Source of the DNA: Loxodes magnus
Lineage: Eukaryota > Ciliophora > Karyorelictea > Loxodida > Loxodidae
NCBI GenBank assembly: GCA_946699065.1
Contig: CAMPDV010000201.1
Location: 248,001 to 312,000 of the forward strand
Length of the DNA stretch: 64,000 nt
Direction of reading: 5' to 3'
Below the pieces are notes generated by a model. It was not told the DNA's origin. It searched no databases and saw only the letters and a program-made list of their open reading frames with translations. Every line of letters starts with the position of its first letter. Positions within the stretch are counted from its first letter, which is position 1. Of this stretch, positions 51,640 through 63,109 are shown in pieces. The translations under genes were made by a program, and so were the position numbers.

Positions 51640-52415
51640 AAAGAATGGCACCTAAATGACAAATTATCTAAAACCAATCTTCTAACTAACAATAAGATAC
51701 CTTGATTGAGGTTTATTCGCTATAATCAGAAAATAAAAAGCAGTAGGAAGCAGTGCAAAAATTAGTTCTGCAAATAAGCAGTCTAAATTTAAAAATTAAC
51801 TAACTTTAAAACTAAAGTAATAGTAAATACAGAATTGAGTTTTAAAGTGTCTTCATATCTATCTAATCAAGAAATTAAAAGAGCAGAAGAAAAAATATAA
51901 GAAATTAGCAGTCTCAAATAAATAAACTAAAAGCAAGTTAAGAGTAAAGATATGCTTGATTTAATGGAGATTGAGCAATCAAATTTAAATATTAATTAAG
52001 TAACAAAAGAAGACTAATGTAGGGCACAAAATATTAAAAAGTTGTAGATGCAAAAAATTTCGAAGTTGCGATAATAAAAATTTTGATAAAGCCTAACAAG
52101 ATTTATTGTACATCTGAAGATGATCTGCATAGGAAAAAATGATTGGATATGCTTAGTCAATTTAACAAATAGTAGATACACAAAAAAAGAAGAATGAAGC
52201 AAATGTTTGGAAAGGACTGAGATTGGAACAAAATAACAATAGTAAAGAAAGACCAGATTAGCAGCCATAGTTAAGTTATAAAAGAATATGAATCTAGATA
52301 AGAAATAGACGATTTCATTGAGTTTTGCAATGATTCTTGAAACTTATTATAAACTAATACGTGACAAACCAAATAAAGGCGACATCACATAATAAATTAT
52401 TATTATTACAGTTAT
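51640..52415 (+). mobile_element. CK element, singleton
   Basis: The ATG at 51645 gives MAPKWQIIQNQSSNQQQDTL, then coiled coil (LQSENKKQQEAVQKLVLQIS) continuing in a neighbouring frame (NQEIKRAEEKIQEISSLKQI). A Cys/His remnant (IYCTSEDDLHRKKW) marks the knuckle region. The element ends ACATAATAA then (ATT)n. The flanks share TTATTCA-like sequence that may be an eroded duplication. Confidence 0.5.
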
Positions 52416-52522
52416 TCAATTAAATTAGATTATTATTTTTATTTTTAAGTTTTTCATTGAGGAAGGTGTTTAATTCTTATGTGTAATTTTATTTATAAAT
52501 AAAATTGTCATAAAAAAACTTA

Positions 52523-52840
52523 GATTATAGAGCATGTAGCACCTCATTTGCACGTAGTTTTTTTAAATTTTTTAGTAGTCTTATTAATTTTAAAGAGGCC
52601 TTCTCAATTCAAGCCTTGCCGCTGAACAGCTATACTTTTATATAGTTGTTGTTGAAATATTAAAAAAAAAAACCTTAAGTCTCTAGCATATTTAATTCTA
52701 TTCTAATTCGATATTCTAAGTCCAGAATTCTCTCTTTGCTCCTGCTAATATTCTTTCTCTGTTCTTCACCACAGGATTCTTCCTGGTATCAGAGGTTTTT
52801 GCTCATAGTTGAAAATTGCTCCTCCCTATTTAAATTAGCA
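52523..52840 (-). mobile_element. Subfamily C-like 3' fragment
   Basis: On the minus strand it begins TTTAAATAGGGAGGAGC, matching the start of the conserved 3' part at 38.24 kb, and ends in the terminal motif (TGCTACATGCTCTATAATC). The middle is more diverged and AT-rich. It lies just past the tail of the element at 51.6-52.4 kb, in the opposite direction. Confidence 0.5.
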
Positions 52841-53055
52841 AGGATATAATATCCAAAATCGAAAAATGATCAAAGAATCAAAATTTTTACCATGAATACA
52901 AATAATAATATTTATTAATTTTTAATGGAGCGTATAGCTAACATTTAAATTAAGTATCTATTTGACTTATTAATTTAAAAAATAAAAAGCACAAAATTTT
53001 AAAATTTAAACATAAAATATTTAGAAATTAAAAAGAGATTTAGATCGTTTTTTCT

Positions 53056-56000
53056 TCACTTAATCTAATTTGTAAATTCGCTTTCTAATTTGGAAGAATA
53101 TTATGATTCAGGATCGAAATCATTTACAATTTAATTGCCTTAAATTTTATCTTTTTCTTATATTTATTCATCTTGGTTTTCGAGTAAAAAACGATTCTCA
53201 TTTATAGTTTCGATATTGTTTTAATTTTCTTGCATGATTATTTTTTTACTTTAAGGAGTAAGATTTTTATAACTTTACTAAAAAGAAATGGTATCTTTTT
53301 CTTTTTTTTAAAGCTTATGATCTTCTGCTTTATTTATTTTTTCCTTCGAAGTTTAAATATCTGTTTTATTTTCTAATTGTTAAGCTTTGCTTAAATCTAT
53401 CACATTAACTTACTCGCTTTCTTATTTTAATTTAATTTAATTTTAAGAGGTTTTATTTATATCCATTTACTACTAAAAATTAGATTCTTATATTGACTAC
53501 GAAAGTTTTTTACATTTTGAAAGATTTTCAATCTCAATTTAAGGTTTTTTTGAATTTATACTTTCAAGATGGACAGAATTTTGACTTTCTTTTTTAGTTA
53601 CTTCATTAATTTGAAAATCATTAATTTCCTCCTTATTTATTTAGATTTACTACTCGAATTTATAGTCAATAGAATCCTTAATTTCGAATAAGTTTATATT
53701 ATCAGTTTCTAACTTGGAAAAACTATTAAATTAGCTCTTGTCTTAATACTACTCTTCTTATAAAGATAAGTTTTCTTTTTCTTACTAAAATTAGTTTTTT
53801 CTTTCTTAAAGCAACCTCTAATTGTATAATTATGTGTCCTTCTCAGTTTCTTACTATTGAGTATCGCTACTCTATATCTGAGCTATTTATTAATTTGTAG
53901 GAAATATTTTTTAATCATTTTAAAGTATAAAATCATTACTATTTTATTAGTATAAAATTTTTTCATCTTCCAGTTATTTTAAACTTTCATTTGATAAGGA
54001 TAATATCTTCTCATTTTCTAATTATCTAAACTCCAACTTTACTACTTTCTCAATTTCAAGTTCATATAAATCCCTTCCATCTTATTAGTATGTAAAAGAA
54101 ACTTCCTTTTCACTTTGCTCTCTTCTTTCTTCCATTATAATTTTTATTTCTTTTTGAAGGGAACTTTTTAACATAGTTAATTTTTCGCTACCAGTTGACA
54201 TAACTTATTATTACTCTTGCTATTTTTCTATTTCAAAATTGATATTTTCTTTAGATTAGAAAGGTATTACTTCTTTATTCATCGAATCTTCAAATATTTA
54301 ATCTTCCTTTATAAACCTAAAAGTTTCTATATTTTAGATTTCTTATGCAGTTTAGCTTTAAGCATTTTCAGATATTTTTTCTTTATTTTTTAAACTTTTT
54401 TCATCTAAACTGCGATCGTCTAATTTTTATCTCTGTTCTTACTATTAATGCTTTAATTTTCTCAGCTTTAGATAAACGTAGAAATTATAGAGGATTACTA
54501 ATAAAGCAAGCAAATAATTTCCAAATACTATAAAGTAAGTAATTAAAACTATAACGAAAGCGAAAACTTCAAATTAGCTAGGATCTTGTGTGGTGTAGAT
54601 AGAATGCTGCAAAAATAAAATGAGAACCCAAGATTCGTTTATTATTAAGACTATTGCTTCAACTTTATCTTTTAAAGGCCTGAATTTGCAAAGATATAAG
54701 ATTCAGCAGAGAGTTATAATAGAGCTAATAGAAATTTATAGTTCAGGAAATTCTTACCCTAAAATAATGATGAAAGACTGCAGTATTCTTCTAAAAAGGA
54801 ATACACTATAATACTGAAGACAGTATATATTCTCTGAGTCCTTTAGCTCGCTGAGTAAGCTTTTATAATTTTGCTTGATTTGCACATGAAAAAAATTAGT
54901 TTGCTCATTCTAATTTTACTAAGAAATAACTTAAGAAATAGACTTTTTGTACTTTCTCAACTTGATAAAAATAAGACATTAGAAATAAAGCATAATCATC
55001 TAAATAATATACTTACTAATGCAATATAAGAAAGAATACTATTAAAAGTAACTCAGAAGTCATCAAAATCTGTGAATCGAATTTAAATAAGAGATTAAAT
55101 CGTAATTCCTAAAGATATGTTTAAAGAAAATCTGATGAATGTTGAGTATTTATAGTTTTTGTAGACTTATTACATATATTATTAAAAGCGAAACTTTCGA
55201 TTTCTACCTATATGCATAATTATAAATAAAAAGCAGATAATCAAAAAGTTAATAACTTCAGCCAATCCGTTTTATAAGAATGTAGCAGTACTTATTCCTT
55301 GAATTTATAAGTTATATCAACTAATTTTTTATGAATTTTTGCTAGAATTTAGATCGATTCCTATGGCATTGAGAATCAACTGCTGAAGGTCGTAATTGAT
55401 TAGATATAAAGCTTGAAATATTTTTGGCATTTATACTGAAACCATACCTGTACAAGAAATCATTTCATCTAAGCAATAAGCAATTCATAGCTATCAGCAA
55501 GTAGAAGTAGAACCAGAACTAACTAATAAAGCTATCACTCCTGCAATTATAGTTGAAGTATTAACTATATAATAAGATTTTTAAATAAAGTAAGCAGTTT
55601 TTTCTTGATAATTAGTTAGATTCAAATCCTAAATTGAGTCAGGAAAGCTTACTTATGTGTCCCTGCTATTTTCTTCTGTTAAATTTTATTTTACTATGCA
55701 TGATTTGAATTAGTCAAAATAACTAAAGCCATCTACACACTTTTTACATTTGAATTCATCTTTATCGCATTTTTCACAGAATGGAATACTTTAGTTACAT
55801 AGTTTACAAAATCCATCACCAGCATATTCTTGGTAAGTTTCTGGACATTTTAGTAAGCATTTATTTTACTTTTGTAGCAATTTATAAGGATTTAGGCATT
55901 TTTTGCAATCTTAATTTAAACATATTTCACAATTAGTAATCAAAGAAGAACAAACGATACATTCATTATTCTCTAAGTAAAAGTTATTTTTACAAACCTT

Positions 56001-57953
56001 ACATTCTGTACCTTAGTCGTTACATTCTTCGCAATTCGTAATGCTCTGACTGCAATTTATGCATTGATCTTTAGATGGAAATGTACCTCTTGGGCATTTT
56101 TCAAGGCAATTGTTTTTAAATAGAAATAAAGGAGCAATACATTTTGTGCAACTTCCTATTTCACATTCTAGACAGTTTGAAAATATCTCTTTGCATTAAA
56201 GGCATTTACCCTTTGATATTACAAGTTGATCTTAGCACTTAAAGCATGTTTCTCCATTTTCATCGCAATCTAAACACGAAGAAATTTGACTCTGGCAAGA
56301 AGAGCATATAGAATCCTAATTAAAATCTTACTATCCAGCAGGACATTTTTCTACACAATTATTATTAGCCAATTTTAAAGGGTTTCTGCAATAAAGACAC
56401 TTATTTTAATCAATGCACTTAACGCAACCTTAATTAACTAACTAGCAAGATTAGCAAATTTAATTCTTCTAATCTCAGAAATATTCATCGTAACATCTCA
56501 AACATTTACTACCAGAGTTATCGCACTAATCACAATATTGTAGTTTGCACACACAAACATTGTTTAACAGTTAGAATCCACTTTTACATTAATTGCATAC
56601 TATTCCATTATTACCATTCTAGAAGCATTAGGAACACTATTTTATGAAATAGCTACAATCTTAGCATTAGCCTGATTTTTAATCTAAAATAAGCTCTTAA
56701 TCACAAATTTCGCACATTATCTTTCCATTATCTTCCCTACATACCTAACATTTCCATTAGCAAGCTTAGCATTTATTTTCTTTTACAAAATAGCCTTGCT
56801 TGCATTCTAGACATTCTATGTCATTACATTTGTTGCAAAATTTAAATTATTATTAGCAAGGTAAGCAAACTCCATCTTAATTGAAATCTTACTCCTAGCT
56901 ATCACATTAATCTCTACATACTTAGTTTGTTAGTTTCTTTCCTGACTAGCATTAAAGACAATTTTAGCTATTGCATTTGATACAAAATGGATCATAAATG
57001 TGACATGAAATGCACTACTAATTTTATTAAACTGAATCATCTTGACATTGAGTACAAACATTCCCTTATTAGTTACACTCCTTACAGAAAGGAATTGAAG
57101 CATTACATAAATCACATCAGTTATCACCATCGCCATCTTATTAAGTTATTGGGCAAGCCTGGCTGCAATCAAAATCAAGAGATATTTTTAAGTTGCATTG
57201 GCAAGAATCAACTTAAAAGTTTCATCCATTACGGCACTACAAGCATTTATTATTATTAAACCCATAACATTTTAAGCACTGCGTATTACACAAATTGCTT
57301 ATTTATAAAGTGGTAAATCCTTAATATTCTTGATCTAGAATTAACTTTACATAATCTTCCGTTAAAAATGAATTCTTATAATATCTTAAAGAATAAATGT
57401 AACCTCTGTAATTATAAGCATTTACATTAGATCCTAGCAGCATTGTAGTTAATTAGTTAAAAGGGATTACATTAACAAAGGAATTTGAAAACTTTTATAG
57501 TTAATTGTTAAACATTGAACTAGTAATAAAACAGTCATAAAAAGAATTTCTATTGAAAGAAATAGAAAAGAATACTCAAATATCGCTAGTAAAGCTAAAT
57601 TGCTAGTCAAAATAAAAATCGGTAGGGTAAAACTACTTTACTATGAAATTTGTCTTTTATTAGTCGAATTATTGTAAAGCAATCTCAATAAATCAGTAAT
57701 TATTTACCAAAATTTGCAAGATAACTCCATAGTTTATTTAATTTTAAGAATACTAATCGAATTTTAATCATCCTGAAATGCTAAATAAGCTATCCAAAGA
57801 AGGATCATATCCATAAAAGGCGAATGAGTTTGAGTTATAAGAAAATAATGGCTAAATTAATTTAGGAACATTAGGATTCAAAATATCAAAAAAAGAAAAC
57901 TAAGATTAAACCAATAATCTAGAAATATAAAGAAACTTTAAAAGAGTCTTCAT
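53056..57953 (-). CDS. Cysteine-rich LamG-like multi-span membrane protein (about 1,624 aa)
   Basis: This is a host gene read with UAR=Gln and UGA=Trp. The ATG at 57953 opens a signal-peptide-like start (MKTLLKFLYISRLL). Residues about 20-210 look like a LamG/concanavalin-like fold (FSISGWLKF; GSNVNAYNYRGYIYSLRYY). Residues about 215-755 are furin/growth-factor-receptor-like repeats with dense C-x2-C pairs (DNWCDLCNASIPFCKECN). Several hydrophobic spans follow from about residue 800 to 1,150 (TIIAGVIALLVSS; EVINFLIICFLFIIMHI; SYIALVSILFRWLCFI). The tail from about residue 1,170 is hydrophilic and Gln/Glu-rich. One 23-nt intron restores the frame, and the spliced length is an exact multiple of three. 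Internal TGA codons fall where Trp is plausible; the final TGA is at 53056..53058. Large surface proteins of this layout are common in ciliates. A role as a surface or sensory protein is inference, and no ligand is predicted. Confidence 0.85.
54420..54442 (-). other. 23-nt spliceosomal intron in the cysteine-rich gene
   Basis: The minus-strand sequence begins GTAAGAACAG and ends AAAATTAG. Upstream coding ends in the membrane region (frame ending ...WENQSIN). Downstream the sensible acidic frame (NDRSLDEKSLKNKEKISEN) lies two bases away. Removing 23 nt (2 mod 3) joins the two frames. A 33-nt GTAAG...TTAG stretch about 340 bases nearer the gene's 5' end is in phase and could be another intron or simply coding. 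Confidence 0.75.
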
Positions 57954-58399
57954 ATAAAGCTTTAAAAACAACTATATTAAAATAATTATTCTAAAAGAAA
58001 ATAAATTAAAAAAAAATAAATTAAAAATATAAAATATAATTTAACTTTATTAAGATAAAAAGAAAATAAATAGAGTTAAGATAAATAAGTTTAGTAATAA
58101 AAATGCTAAAAATATGTGATATACTATATAATTAAAATAAAAGAAATTATATTAAATTTAAAAAAATTTAAATATAGATAAACGAACAAAATGTAAAAAT
58201 AAAAATAAGTAAAAATAAAATAATTCAAATATAAAGAAAAATAATAAAAATAGATGTGATAAAAAAAAAAATATAACCCTAATTTAAGAAAATTATTTAA
58301 AAAATTATCAAATATAAAACCGAAAAAATACATTGATAAAAAATGGAGGATTATTAAAGAAAGAATTTAGAAGAAAAAAAATCATTATTTTAATACTAA
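57954..58399. other. Upstream region of the cysteine-rich gene
   Basis: Extremely A-rich. It should hold the promoter of the gene starting at 57953, but no element is recognisable. The open frame 58124..58333 is a low-complexity artefact. Confidence 0.4.
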
Positions 58400-60060
58400 A
58401 ATTTTAATAAAGCTTTGCTTTTCATGGTCTTACAGCCATCTCAAGTTTTCCATTTTTTAAATAAGTTGGATTTTTCTGCCTTTTTAATGTAGATGATTGC
58501 TCTCTTTTTGTGAAAGGACTCTTCTGTCATAATTTTTTTGGGTTTTATTGCTATTTATTCACAGATATGTAAATTCTCTTCAGATTCTTTGATCCCTTTA
58601 TTTTTAGTCCTTTAAATCAAAGCAATATTTTATTAAATGTTGGAAAAATTCCAATATAAAGATCTCAGTTACTTTTATGTCTTTCTTTGATTTTGAATGA
58701 ATAAAGTTCTCGTGCTTTTCTGATCTTATAGTTATCTCAGTTCTTTAATTTTCTATTTAATCATAGCCGATAGAACAATCTAAAAACATTGAATCTTTTC
58801 TTTTTTCCTCTGTTCGAATCAAAAATAATGCATTTCATGCTAAATTTAGCACATAGATAACCACCAACTAACTTTCTTTAAAGAAATTTGTGTTCTTTAT
58901 CACTTTATTGCAATTTTTCTCAAAGAGAGATGGATAGGATTGGAGCGATGTAACGGAAGAATGCCATCATACAAACTTATCCCAGTCTGCTCAAACAATT
59001 TATGTGAGTCGACGGTTTAAAATCTATCTAAGCTTAGGACTAATACTTATTAACATTCTGCCGCCAACTTTTCGATCTAATTTTATGGAGTGCATGAGTT
59101 GATGAAATCAGCACGTATATGAAAATTCCTTCTTCTTTGATTTAAAGCAATAAGCAAATATTGAAAAGTTATTACCCATCTATACATCTACTTGAACAAA
59201 AGCTTTTTCCAATTGGGTTTTTCTTTTATTAAACTGGAGAGAAGTTTCCAGATAAGAATTTACTTTCTTGAGTATCTATGGCCTCTTTTTTTGCTTAGTA
59301 ATCTTATTTTAAAGTGAAGTATTAAATATATTTTGATTAATGGTAAGTTTAATAGCAAATTATAAACTATAAACTATAATAGGATTAATTTTTGTTCTCC
59401 TTTTGAAATTAATTCTATCCATTGACCTTTCCACTCTATAATTGATAGGGTTAATCGATTCGATTCTTTTTTATTTGATCTAGAATTGATTTGAATTTTT
59501 ATATTTTTTTACTTAAGTTAATATTTTAAAGTATATTCTGTATTATTTTTTTAATATTGTTATTTTACTCCTAAATTTATAGCATTTAGTTAAATAATTT
59601 CAATTTTTATAATAGTTTCACTTCTTTAAATATGTTCAGTCTGTCATGCAATTTTTCCTTTTCCTCTTTTATAGTTCGCTCATGAGTTCTTAAGTTTGTC
59701 TTCTCTTAAATATCTTCAAAGATAAATTTAGATTTTACTTTTTAATGCTCCTTCAATTTTTCAAACTTAAATGTTTATATTATAATTTATTTATCATAAT
59801 TGAAGATAAAAATTTGGTTTTTATCCTCTCTTCACAAAATTGTCTAATATTCAATCCAATTTATTGATAAATAGAATCATTTTAAATTCCATTTTAATTC
59901 CTTTTACCTCTTAATTCTTAGTATTTAATCATCTTAGACTAATTTCTCCTTTTTTTCAGAATCTTAGCTTTTTCATAAATGTCTTTTCAGCCAATTTTTC
60001 ATAATTTGTGAGTTTAATTTCTTTTGCTAATTTTATTTATTTTTAATTATTTATGATTAA
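58400..60060 (-). other. Coding-like region, unidentified
   Basis: On the minus strand 59560..60060 gives coiled-coil-like sequence (KTNLRTHERTIKEEKEKLHD). From 59290 to 58400 it gives LETSLQFNKRKTQLEKAFVQ, then FSYTCWFHQLMHSIKLDRKV and GGRMLISISPKLRQILNRRL, again with TGA at Trp-like places. Composition is protein-like and GC is raised in 58900..59200. No domain was recognised and no boundaries are clear. It could be a larger mobile element or a host gene with short introns. Confidence 0.4.
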
Positions 60061-60184
60061 TACAATAAAACTTGTAACAAAAGTATTAATTTTTAATAAA
60101 AATTAAGAAAACTATAAAAAATAGAAAATAAATAGAAAAACAATATTCATAAAAATTTAAAAGATCTTAAGATTTTGATATTTA

Positions 60185-61128
60185 TATTATTAAGTGTTAA
60201 GCATTTTAGAAGGTCTTTCAACTCCTTTTCTGCCGATCTCCAGTTTGCTTCAGAGGCTATAATTAAAAACTTTTAAGTTTCTAAACTTCTTCTCTCTATC
60301 TTGGTTACTATTACTGTAGTATTCAATTCCTCCATTGCTTCTAGCTCTCTTTTTTTGGTCGATATTTCCAATTGAATTTATGCATAGTCTTTCTCTCACT
60401 CTTTTTAGCTTCATATTTTCATATCTCTTCTTTTTTCTTGCTATTTTTTTGTAATATTCTTTCTTAAAGCTTATAAATTTCTTACCTCAACTTCATATAT
60501 GTATTCTTGAAATTTGGTAATAGTACTTCTTCACTATCTGTTTAAGTTACTTATCTTCTCTTCTTCAATTTCCATTTTTTCACATTATTTTTCTCGTTAA
60601 TCAATTTGCTATTGAAGTTGACTGTGACTTTCTGCCAGTCATACTATTTAATTGTCCAAATATTTCTATTTTAGTTTTAGCTTTAGCTTTAGGATTAATT
60701 GTTATAACTCTATTACATATTCTATAAATATCTTCTCACTTATATAAAACCTTTCTAACTTCTTGTTGTCCTTTTATAGTTATTTCTCTTTAACTAGCTT
60801 TTTACAGCTATTCTATTGGTCAATGGCAAATTCCACGACTTCTTATGTATTACATTCTTAACCTATTTCCTAGCTTTCTCCTAAGTTGAAGATTTCTTAG
60901 CTTAGTGAGGGACTTTTTGGTGTCATTTTTATATCTAATGTGCTCTTCTATACTACTAGGTTGTTCTACTTTGATGCTACAAGGAAATCCTTCTAATTAG
61001 GCAGTTAAAATTAATTTTATTAAAAAGATTTTTATTTTAAATAGAAGGGTAAGAAAAATTGACGCTTCATGCTTCTCGCCTCTTTTAGGTAATAAAGAAG
61101 TCCTTTTTTGAAGATATCCCCCATATTT
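60185..61128 (-). mobile_element. CK element, subfamily B
   Basis: The minus strand starts ATGGGGGATATC at 61124 and ends TTAACACTTAATAATATAA. Its final 70 bases match the 3' ends of the 46.4- and 5.1-kb elements. The duplication is not clear (a possible AATATAAA at both ends). Confidence 0.55.
60200..61124 (-). CDS. ORF1p-like coiled-coil protein (about 300 aa)
   Basis: MGDIFKKGLLYYLKEARSMK carries the KKGF-type N-terminus. Long coiled-coil stretches follow (ESHSQLQQQIDQREKQCEK; QLEISTKKRELEAMEELN). One frame is in register from 61124 to at least 60213. However, the best match to the C-terminus of the 46.4-kb protein (NLKVFNYSLWSKLEIGRK against NIQTFNLSFWSNLDVSGK) is in a different frame. 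So a frame change near 60.3 kb is likely. No intact CCHC knuckle is seen. Confidence 0.5.
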
Positions 61129-61495
61129 TTATATTCTAAAAGATCATATTAAAATTTATTATAAAAGGTAAAGCCAAAAATAAATAAAAACTGATATCTT
61201 TAAAAAGGCTTTTTTATAATATACTAACTTAATTAAAAAAAATTAAACAAATGTATAGCTTGTAAAAACTGTATGAGTAATTTTATTTTGTAAAATTTAG
61301 TATTTTTTAATTAGTAAATAATTTTAAAAGCAAAAAGAATACTAAAAATAAGCATGTTTTAGTAAATTTTAAATAGAATAATTTATACTTTTGTATTATT
61401 TGCAAAAAGTTACATTATTTTTATTGGAAATAGTTCCTTAATTGCCAATAGAAGGAAAAATAATAAAAATTAATGTTAACAAATAAATTAAACTT

Positions 61496-62915
61496 GTGTG
61501 GATCTATCTTTATTAGGCTCACCTAATTAATAAAAGAAACCAAATTTTATTGCTAATAAAAGTCTAGTTATGTTCTAGCTTCACCTGGTCTCTTTGTTCA
61601 TATTTTCCTCTTTTCTCAGTTTTTGAAATCAAAATTAATTACCTTCTTTCTCTAATTTCTTTTTATTCCTTCCGAAGGCAGGTGTTAGAGGTTATATTGA
61701 TCCTTGTGTTGAGTGTCATAGTCTAGTTAAATTCTTCAAATAAAATTATTTCGGAAGAAATATAAAATAAAAGGCATTCGATAAGGCTTTTTTACCACCT
61801 CTTCCTAAGCCAAAAAAAAGAGAGAAAGCAAGATAACGCTTCTTCTAACCTCACGTCTACTTTTAACTAATCCTCTCCTTAATAATGATAGAATAAGTTA
61901 TAAAAAACAACTCATATAGCAATTACACCTACCTCCTAGGAGAAATTGAGGAAGTAAGTGAAGTCCGTATTACACCTGGAAGTCTCATAGTTCAATACTT
62001 CTTAGCCAGATGAGCATGGAATAGCTCATCAAAGTGGTACTAAATCTCAAGGAAGAGATTAATAAGCTCCACAAAGGAGAACACGATGATGAAGGAACTT
62101 ATAAATAATGGAATCCAAGATATGCTGGATTTTAGAATGATTAACTATGAGAGGGAAATCGATTACCTATTTAACTACTGGCGTGAGTAGTTCAACCAGA
62201 TAAACTCATATGTTTAGAAGAGGCAAGAAAAAAATGCTCAGATGGAGAACATACTTCTAAGTTAAAAAAGCTAATTCAGTCAACAAAATTAAGAACAAAT
62301 TATGGAAATTGAAGAACAAGAATCACAAAAAATCTAGATCTGAGGAAAAAGAATTAAGAAAAAATGTTATTACTTAGTAGATAAAGACACTTATATAAAA
62401 ACTGACTGAAATTCCAGAAAAAAAATGAATCTAAGAACAAAAGAACAGAGAGCATCTTTATTGCAACAAGAATGGAGATATTTGCAGAAGGATATTCACT
62501 AAAAATACAAGAGACCAAGAATAACTGGACCAGAGCGAAGAATATAACAAGACATTTACAAGCAAGAAACACCAAATTAATAAATTTATTTTAAACGGCA
62601 GTGATATACTGCGGCAAAAAAAATTTATTAAATTAAAACTAATGAAAATAATTTAAGATTCATTTATATCTTTAGGTGTTTTCCATCTTCCAATCAGATT
62701 TATGACATGTAAAAGCAGAATAATTCTGAGACCTGGACTTCAGTGCTCACTAATCAGATTCTCGTGACAATGAAGAGAACTTCAAGAAAATAAGATTTAT
62801 CACACAAAGGGTACATCCTTACTTATCTACATGGCATCTATTACAAGAGTACTTCTAAGGAAGACTACTGCATCGGATTATTTACTCGGCTGACTAGAGT
62901 CCAGCGTCCATTTTA
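61496..62915 (-). mobile_element. Family F repeat, copy 3, split by a CK element
   Basis: The parts at 62650..62915 and 61496..61760 match copy 1 on either side of 8.82 kb. The minus strand reads KYSCNRCHVDKQGCTLCVIN and ALKSRSQNYSAFTCHKSDWK in the first part, and TCLRKEQKEIRERRQLIL in the second. The four-Cys segment suggests a small zinc finger, and copy 1 has Tyr or other residues at those places. Confidence 0.5.
61760..62645 (+). mobile_element. CK element nested inside family F copy
   Basis: The insertion splits a family F sequence that is continuous at 8.82 kb. The N-terminal frame (GIRQGFFTTSSQAKKKRE) has the KKGF-type motif but no ATG at the expected place. Coiled-coil parts read MSMEQLIKVVLNLKEEINKL and YWREQFNQINSYVQKRQEK in different frames. 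HLYCNKNGDICRRI lies at the knuckle position. Near the 3' end GCAGT-GATAT-ACTGC forms a hairpin, followed by an A-rich end. Edges are approximate; AAAATTATTT and AAAATAATTT may be remains of the target-site duplication. Confidence 0.6.
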
Positions 62916-63109
62916 AAAAGATTATATAATAAAATTTTATTAAAAATTCAAAAGAATATAAAATAAACTTTGAAATATGGTGGATAATATCTGTTGAATG
63001 AATGAATTAATTAATTTACGTGATTTTACCTTTATTTGGTTAATCACAAATCAAAAGTTTAAAGTTAAATAAAAGAGATTTATTTGCTTGTTCTTGTTTA
63101 TTATACGTT

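Noticed and set aside
56930-57259. Standard-code open frames on both strands
   Set aside because: They are shadows of the cysteine-rich gene, whose true minus frame (Cys-x2-Cys repeats) is offset from both.
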